Origin: Luidia sarsii
Taxonomy: Eukaryota > Echinodermata > Asteroidea > Paxillosida > Luidiidae
NCBI GenBank assembly: GCA_949987565.1
Contig: OX465118.1
Coordinates: forward strand, 9,324,502 to 9,388,501
Direction: 5' to 3'
Length of the DNA stretch: 64,000 bases
The notes below the pieces were generated by a model. It was not told the DNA's origin. It saw nothing but the letters and a program-made list of their open reading frames with translations, and did not search any database. Shown here piece after piece: positions 36,201 to 42,200 of this stretch; the first letter of the stretch is position 1, and the number at the start of each line of letters is the position of its first letter. The position numbers and the translations under genes are program-made.

Positions 36201-39200
36201 ATTGGGGCGCCAGCTAGAAGCATTCAGCCGTTACCTGAAGTATATCTAAAGGGATCACACCTCAATTTTCATTTAGAGGCAAACATTTTTGTGTGTGGAA
36301 CTGGCTATACAGCAGTGAGGGGATCACATAGAGTGGATGCAGCCTTTTTCAAACTAATCCTCAACATTTTTTTTTTTTTTTTTTTTTGGGGGGGAAACTA
36401 TACCACCTTCGATTCCATCAAAATAGCTGAAAATTGTCCCTCTCCTGCACTAACCATAATGATATCCGTAGTGTTTGGACACACCCACCCCACCCTCAGT
36501 TTGAAACCACCCCTCTAGCCTCCTGCTCACCCTTCCCGTAGCACTCTGACGGCCGTTCTAAAACCCCCGATTTCGGGATAGAAACGTGATCTCAATCATT
36601 ATACCTGGTGCATCGTATTGCTCATTTTTAACTTTTGCAGAAGTTAAAGTTAGAAGCCAATCCTGTTTCTGACAGTAGAGAAAACCAGAGACTATTCTTT
36701 AGACAAAAGAATATTGCTAAACATTTTTTTTGAGAAAAAAGAAGACAGGCACACCTTTAAAGCCCCTACGCAACATTGGTAAGATGGAAAAACAGAAATG
36801 TTCACAGATTTACATGAAACTTATACACTTTGAAGATGTTTATTATAGTAGCAACCTCGCACTGAAATATTTCTGCCTAAAATGTTGTATTTTGGGAGAA
36901 AAGAGTAACAGAAATCGTTTACGTCTCACCGAGATCTAAACTACTTTTCTGAAATTTTCACAGGTGTGTTATTTCATGAATGCATTATGCTGGATCAGAC
37001 AACGTATGGATGCTATTTTTTGACCTCGACCAATGTTGTGTAGGGGCTTTGAGGCTTGGCGCGTGGCAAGTCAAGAAGGCGTGGGACCTGTACAGAATCC
37101 CTGCATGGGTCTTGGGCTCAGGCTTCGTCTCCGTTTTCGCCAAAAAAACCCATCGATTTGAAGGTTTGAGGTGACACCATGTAGCACTTCTCTTTCAAGA
37201 AGGAGTGTTGCTCTGAAAAGAGCCGGTAACTCAATGTTTCGGGTAGTGTGTACTCTGCCCATCGTCAGAGTGTCTCAGGCAGAGTACACACTACCCGAAG
37301 CGTTAAGTTACCAGCTCTTATCCGAGCCACACTCTTTCTTGAAAGAGAAGTGCTACATGGTGTCACCGCCAACCTTTCACTTAGTATTTCCACCATGCAA
37401 ACCTTCAAGTCTTAAAAAAAAAAAAAAATGAAGAATACAGGTGAATTGTTGGTCTGTTCACCACCTAGTAGTCACCTGAAAACTGTTGGCAGTGGCCTGT
37501 TCTTTATTGTCGGTGACATTATCGTGAGCGGTAAAAATAAAGCCGACGCCTGATACCTAAGCCTGCACTTCATAGGGCTGTAGAAACCTATCCACTCTAT
37601 CTCCTGCATCGTGATCTGACACTTGGTATGAAACGCATGTGGCAGCGATAGCAAGAATTGGCGAAGAATTGGCATGGCCAGGCTGTATACATACAGGATG
37701 CATGGTTTAAAGAGATGCCCCAGCCATGGTCAGGGTGCAGTCCAGCTAATTAAAGACAGCAACAAAATAAGGCAACAGTTTGCAGGAGGGAGGGAGGGAG
37801 TGGGTAGGCAGGGTGACCGGTGGGAGGCAGGCAAGGGGGCAACTAAAAACAGCAAGGAAGGCAGCGGTTTCCAGGAGGGAGGGAGGGTGGAAAGGGGGAG
37901 ACAAAGGGGAAGCTAAAAGCAGCGAGAAAGGCATTACTTTTGTGTATGATTTAACAAAGGATTATTCCATGATATGAGTTTCTGTGGAAGAGTAATTAAC
38001 CGCTGTACTGATTTTTTTTTCTACAAAGAAGAGAGAGGGTTAACCACTTCGCGCCGGGGGGGGTTTTCAGCGCCAATATATTTCTGTGATATAAATTGAT
38101 AAGGGTATACTATGGGTACAAGAGAGTAAAACCTGGCACAATTCGGACGTCGTTGTGGCTTTTGTCAAGAGATTATGCGTTCGAAAAAGGGCCCATTGTG
38201 CGTCGTCAATGGACCTTAACGGACTCGTGTGTGTGTGTGCGCGTGTACGGTGCTGTCAATCCCTGACCGCAGACTCCAGCCTCCACTCCAGGCAGTCAAA
38301 TCTTTGAGTTGGTCGGCCACAACCGAGTGTACAGATTACGGTAAAGAATGTGGGGGGAATTCCAATGCCAGACCGACGACAGTTGGGCTGTGTGGCATGC
38401 AAAGACAATGCCCCACGCGTGCTTTCAGCGGCAGCGCGGTATCCCTCGATCCTCCACAGTAAAAGTCCCACAATTGCACAATAACTGCTGCTAATCTTGG
38501 CAACTTGTGCAAAAAGGGTCTTTGTACTGTTTCGTATTGCTTTATTCTAAGCTAAAAAGAGTCTTTGTTTAGAATGTGGACAATAGTGGTGCCCGGATTC
38601 GGAGGGCCCCATCGCATAGTCAAGCCAATGGAGCTCCGAGATTTGGAGGTCCCGGTGCGAAGTGGTTAAAGACTGTTGATACTCTTTAGTCCTTCAGTGG
38701 AAATGCAAGAAACCATGAATCGGGGAAAGAGAGGGAGGGATGGAGGGAGCGGTGGAGTGGGAGAGGGAGGGCTGGATAGGGAGGGACGAATGATTGAATG
38801 ACGGTATGATCTTGATTTGATTTCCCCGATGCACCAAGATTCCTCTCCCATGTGCTCATCACAGCCTGATCTTCATTAACTAACACCCCTACTGTATGGT
38901 TTTGTTTATCTTTTTGCCCCGTCTCCCCCTCCCCCCTTCCCCCTACAGGGCAACAGCAGGCACCAGCCCCAGCATTTTCCAAATCCCAGGATAGAGTGTT
39001 TCAAACTGAGGTAAGTGCTTGTAGGCTGGAAAAGTGTTTTTCACTTTGGTTTAGAAATTTGTCTCACTGCCATTTCTCAAACGCAGTTCAAGGTAGATTG
39101 TATCATTTTTCCCCCATTTCCAGTCGTTTCAAAATGAATCAGTGCAGATCTTTATTCATCAATGGGTTTGAAATCGCAATGAAAAACAAAACCAGAATGG

Positions 39201-42200
39201 AATGCACTCCCTCGATCGTCATGCTGTTTTCTCCTCTGCATGTTGCTATGGACAATCCTAACAACTTTCCCCGGTTCCCATTTCCCCACTGACCTTCCCC
39301 ACTGACCCACTTCCCCTGGGCCTCACATTCCCTGTCCCTGGCTGTCCCTGGTTCTTACATTCCCTGGTTCCCACTGCCCCTGGTTCTCACTGTCCCTGGT
39401 TCCCACTGTCCCTGGTTCTCACATTCCCTGGTTCCCACCGCCCCTAGTTCTCACATTCCCTGGTTCCAACTGTCCCTGGTTCTCACTTTCCCTGGTGCCT
39501 CCTTTCCCTGGTTCTCACATTCCCTGGTTCCCACCGTCCCAGGTTCTCACATTCCCTGGTTCCCACCGTCCCAGGTTCCCACTGTCCCTGGTTCCCACTG
39601 TCCATGGTTCCCACCCTCCCAGCTTCCTGCTGTCCCTGGTTCTCACTTTCCCTGGTGCCTCCTTTCCCTGGTTCCCACCGTCCCAGGTTCTCACTGTCCC
39701 TGGTTCCCACTGTCCCTGGTTCCCACTGTCCCTGGTTCTCACTTTCCCTGGTGCCTCCTTTCCCTGGTTCCCACTGTCCCTGGTTCTCACTGTCCCAGCT
39801 TCCCGCTGTCCCAGGTTCTCACTTTCCCTGGTTTTCACTTTCCTTGGTGCCTCCTTTCCCTGGTTCCCACTGTCCCTGGTTCTCACTGTCCCAGCTTCCC
39901 GCTGTCCCTGCTTCTCACTTTCCCTGGTTCTCACTTTCCCTGGTGCCTCCTTTCCCTGGTTCCCATACCTTGTTGGGACCAATTTTTCCCAATCATTTTG
40001 AAAGTGTGCCATAATTGGTCCATTGTCCATCAGCGGTGTCAAATTAAAAGCAGCATAAACAAAACATGTTTCTTTTTTGTTTGCTTGTTTCTTGTGTAGG
40101 TATCGCAGCAGAACCGGCCCACAAGCACCACGAGTGAGTACAAGAATTCAAATCAATTGTTTGAAAGTTTTTCTCAGACGAAGGGTGTTAAAGCCCCTAC
40201 ACAACATTGGTAAGATCGAAAAACAGAAATGTTCATAGATTTACACGAAACTGTTTGAAGTTTGAAGATGGATATAATAGAATATAATAGAATATATAAT
40301 AGATATAATAGAAACCTCGCAATGAAATATTTCTGTCTAAAATGCTGTATTTTTGGAGAAAAGAGTAAAATAAACCGGAACAGTCCATTGAATGCTGCAT
40401 TTTCGCGAAACAAAAGAAATGTTTTTTCACGATTTCCTCGAGACTCGATTGGCAGATTGAGCTGAAACTTTCACAGGTTTGCTATTTCATGCATATGTTG
40501 GATCAGACAACGTATGGATGCTATTCTTTGACCTCGACCAATGTTGTGCTATCCCTTTAATTGCAACGTTGCTATGTGCCTCTTTTACTCTCGCTTTTCA
40601 TCGGCGATTATTTTCATTTTTTTATTTTTATTTTTCATTGTAGGTCTGGATTCCCATGGAAGTAGGGACAGTTCATACAACTCAGCTCCCGATGTAAGTC
40701 TGAGACAGCCAGAATCTGTCCATAGTAATGGCAATATAATGGTTCAATGCTTCTAGCTGGCGCCCCCACCCTGGCAAAGACTGGTTGACTGTTTGGGAAG
40801 GCTACCATCTAAAGTTTGGATAGCTCAGATGGTAAAAGTTCATGGTGTGCAAAACAAACCCAGGTCTCGGGGCTAGGTTACGGTCCAGTCAAAGTTTTCT
40901 TTGCCTTTTTGCAAAATTTGACAAATGTTCCCAGTCAGTTTTTCCTCCTTTTGTGTGGCTCATATTAATTATCCTTAAATAACTCGGATGTAATAGAGTG
41001 CTAAAGGTCTGAGTCCCGGGTCCTGTCAACGTTATTGATTCAAAAATGAGCATCCTTCACGGTTTTGATTTCATCGTCTTGAAAGCTGATCCTGTTGAAA
41101 TTCAACAAGGGTTTGCCCTACTTGAGGCAAACATTCACACTGTACATGTAGATTCAGTGCTTTGCCCAATAGCCTGCTGAGCATACAGCGTCAATATGTA
41201 CATTGAGTATAGGGCAAATCTTAATTGAACTACGTTCTCATGGATGGAGAAATCATAATCATATCTATGACCAGTGTTATAGCTGGGGTATTTATAGTGG
41301 TGTTTTAAATTTCACCAACTAGAAGTCATTCTCGTGAACGTAGCCTGTGATTAGCGGCTACGGTCAAAATGATGACAACAAAACTTGTATTACATGTACA
41401 TGTACTGTTGTAGATACCAATAAATTATCTTTACTACAAGTTTTGTTGTATAAATCATTAATGAACAAGTAAAGTGAACAACAAAAGTAATGTAAAGTGA
41501 CATGACACAACACGTCTTTGCCCACACTGTATACTGCACAGTGCACATGCAAAGCGGCTGCATACGCATATGCTGCACTACTCAAGCCTGATCGGAACAT
41601 CCAGAAGACAGATACACTACAAAAAAAGTACAATTCATTTTACTACCGGAACCAAACATAGATTGGGATAATAATGGGGTGAAATTAGTGCCGGTCGGAA
41701 GCATTGTTTTTCACCAGGAGTGGTGGACGGAAATTACCCGTGCTGGTCGACCCCGTCCACCGCCGACCAGCGTAGCTATAACACTGTCTATGACCGTGTC
41801 ATTTATTTTGTCTGCTGGACAGGAACCAGATCAGGAGAAGTATTATCCCTCATCGCAATCGCCATCCGTTGGTCCCCCCGTTGCAAAAAGGCCAGAGACA
41901 CCCAGTCAACGCGATAGACTTGTAAGTGGAACTACTTTTATTCTCACTAATTTAGTTTTGGGGAGGGAGGTTGGGGGGTTGATTCTGGAAACTATTCTAT
42001 AGACCTGCATCCTCAAGTTACTCTGTAGACTGATGCAGACAATTGATGATGCGACTCTGTGGATATTGGCTTCACTCTAAAAAGGAAAGGAAATTTTCAC
42101 GACTTTTCTCTGTTGATGAATGTGGTTTTTATGTTCTTGTTATATCAATATCAAAAGGTCTCTTTTTATGGAAACTGAAGTCTGAGTTTCGTTTGTTACG

